From positions 60,442,832 through 60,506,831 of the forward strand of contig OX352761.1 in the NCBI GenBank assembly GCA_947095585.1: 64,000 nucleotides of DNA, in the 5' to 3' direction. This DNA comes from Nephrocerus scutellatus. Lineage: Eukaryota; Arthropoda; Insecta; Diptera; Pipunculidae. Under the pieces are notes generated by a model that saw nothing but the letters and a program-made list of their open reading frames with translations, was not told the DNA's origin and did no database searches. Of the stretch, positions 63,220-64,000 are shown in pieces (position 1 is the first letter of the stretch; each line of letters opens with the position of its first letter). Position numbers and translations under genes: made by a program.

Positions 63220-63519
63220 CCCTAGAAAGATAATCTACGTCTGCCAGACGTATGGCGCGCCAAAAAATTTAATATACTTTTAACTGAAAACCCGGATCGG
63301 GTTGGCTGCCTAAATATGCTCAGTCGGTGGTCGTAGCTTGCAACTGACGGTCGTGGTGTAACGGTAAGTACCTGTGGTGACAAGTTATAGCTATGCCATA
63401 CGTCTGGGAGACGTATGATTATCTTTTATGTAACTTTTGTGAGATATTTGAAAAAATTGTTTATTATTATTTACAGATACGTTTTATAAATTTTTGGTGC
63501 TTATTTTTATTTTATCGTC
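63220..63519 (+). promoter_or_regulatory. piggyBac left terminal region with subterminal inverted repeats
   Basis: The terminal AAAGATAATC followed by TACGTCTG (from about 63226) recurs in inverse orientation at about 63409-63427, where the plus strand reads AGACGTATGATTATCTTTT. Further palindromes are ACGTCTGCCAGACGT (63237-63251) and CATACGTCTGGGAGACGTATG at 63397-63417, written here as 9-bp arms around GGG. Such subterminal repeats are transposase-binding sites in piggyBac elements. An AT-rich stretch near 63265-63280 may serve the promoter. Confidence 0.7.
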
Positions 63520-64000
63520 ATGACGAACCGAGGAGTGTTGAATTATAGCGAAATTGAGAATTTGTTGATGGAAAATGAAGAAGTTATATTGTCAGAATGT
63601 GAAAGTGATTGTGAAGATTTCCTCTTAGAGGCCGACGTGCAGAGTGACACTGAAGACGAATTTATTGACGATGCTGAGGATGATTCGGGCAGTTCTGGTG
63701 AAGAACAATCAGCTTCAGGAAGTAATTTAACTTCATCTTCAGATGCCCGCATTATTATTCCACATAAGCGCAAACTAAGAGGTCGTAACAAGCACTGCTG
63801 GACAACTATCAAGGCTAAAAGTCACGGAAAGATCCCTGTTATAAATATTGTTCGAACAAATAGAGGACCAACCAGATCTTCCAAGAACATCTTCGACCCC
63901 TTGCTGTGTTTTAACTTATTTATAACAGATGTAATAGTTAGTGAAATAATGAAATGGACAAACATAGAAATATCTGTCAAACGTATGGAAAAAGAAGATA
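63520..64000 (+). CDS. piggyBac transposase, N-terminal 160 residues (runs off the window)
   Basis: The frame opens at ATG 63520-63522 and stays open to the last base without a stop, giving 160 codons plus one nucleotide of an expected roughly 590-residue protein. The first 75 residues are acidic and serine-rich with the segment DVQSDTEDEFIDD. A basic RGRNKHCW motif is at about 88-95. A conserved start of the DDE_Tnp_1_7 transposase domain follows at about 108-156, with RGPTR, FDPLLCF and KWTN. The protein cuts and pastes the element at TTAA without leaving a footprint. The catalytic aspartates lie beyond the window. The order and spacing of these motifs match the classical moth piggyBac, so the family call is firm; activity is unknown. 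Confidence 0.93.
   Translation, partial: MTNRGVLNYSEIENLLMENEEVILSECESDCEDFLLEADVQSDTEDEFIDDAEDDSGSSGEEQSASGSNLTSSSDARIIIPHKRKLRGRNKHCWTTIKAKSHGKIPVINIVRTNRGPTRSSKNIFDPLLCFNLFITDVIVSEIMKWTNIEISVKRMEKED

Larger units (their letters stand above)
63220..64000 (+). mobile_element. piggyBac-family DNA transposon, left end (partial)
   Basis: The element starts CCCTAGAAAGATAATC, the terminal inverted repeat of the classical piggyBac group, immediately after TTAA. About 300 bp of terminal and promoter sequence precede the transposase. The element continues beyond the window, so its right end and integrity cannot be assessed. Confidence 0.95.

Noticed and set aside
63340..63385. A tRNA-like A-box (GGTGTAACGGTAAGTACC) in the piggyBac left end
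   Set aside because: No B box, acceptor stem pairing or anticodon stem can be found at the right distance, so it is not a tRNA gene.
63543..63812. 89-codon minus-strand frame
   Set aside because: It is antisense to the transposase N-terminus, which has clear family motifs.

Overview
The window looks like arthropod, most likely insect, heterochromatin. About 54 kb is a tandem satellite with a monomer of about 180 bp, and two transposable elements interrupt it. The evidence for an insect is an env-bearing Ty3/gypsy (errantivirus-like) element, a piggyBac-family transposon close to the classical lepidopteran type, and an AT-rich satellite with no host gene in sight. I do not recognise the satellite and cannot name the species.

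Layout. (1) 1-26071: left satellite array, about 145 monomers of mostly 179-181 bp, organised in higher-order repeats of 6, 8 and 9 monomers, with an 8.2-kb tandem segmental duplication at its right end. (2) 26072-35311: a complete 9,240-bp LTR retroelement on the minus strand. It has 563-bp LTRs that I read as identical, a 4-bp target duplication (AAAT), a tRNA-Leu-type primer binding site, a purine tract, and intact gag, pol and env frames. It also has an 89-codon leader frame upstream of gag, a clear -1 frameshift signal (GGGAAAC plus a stem-loop) at the gag/pol overlap, and a 273-bp hexanucleotide tract encoding 45 Asn-Gln pairs at the start of pol. (3) 35312-63219: right satellite array, about 155 monomers. 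Its first 9.3 kb continues the second copy of the 8.2-kb duplication; the rest is a diverged satellite subfamily with 7-, 11- and 12-monomer higher-order repeats and a 5.4-kb tandem duplication. (4) 63220-64000: left end of a piggyBac-family transposon inserted at a satellite TTAA. Its transposase starts at 63520 and runs off the window.

How the parts work together. The retroelement carries every cis and trans component expected for an active, possibly infectious, errantivirus. Gag forms particles, Gag-Pol is made by frameshifting, and Env is presumably made from a spliced RNA. The duplicated satellite blocks preserve the unoccupied target site of both insertions inside this same window, at 17841-17844 for the retroelement and 57637-57640 for piggyBac. 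This fixes the insertion boundaries and shows that each insertion is absent from the sister copy. No host protein gene, rRNA, tRNA or CRISPR array was found. Short open frames inside the satellite are chance openings.
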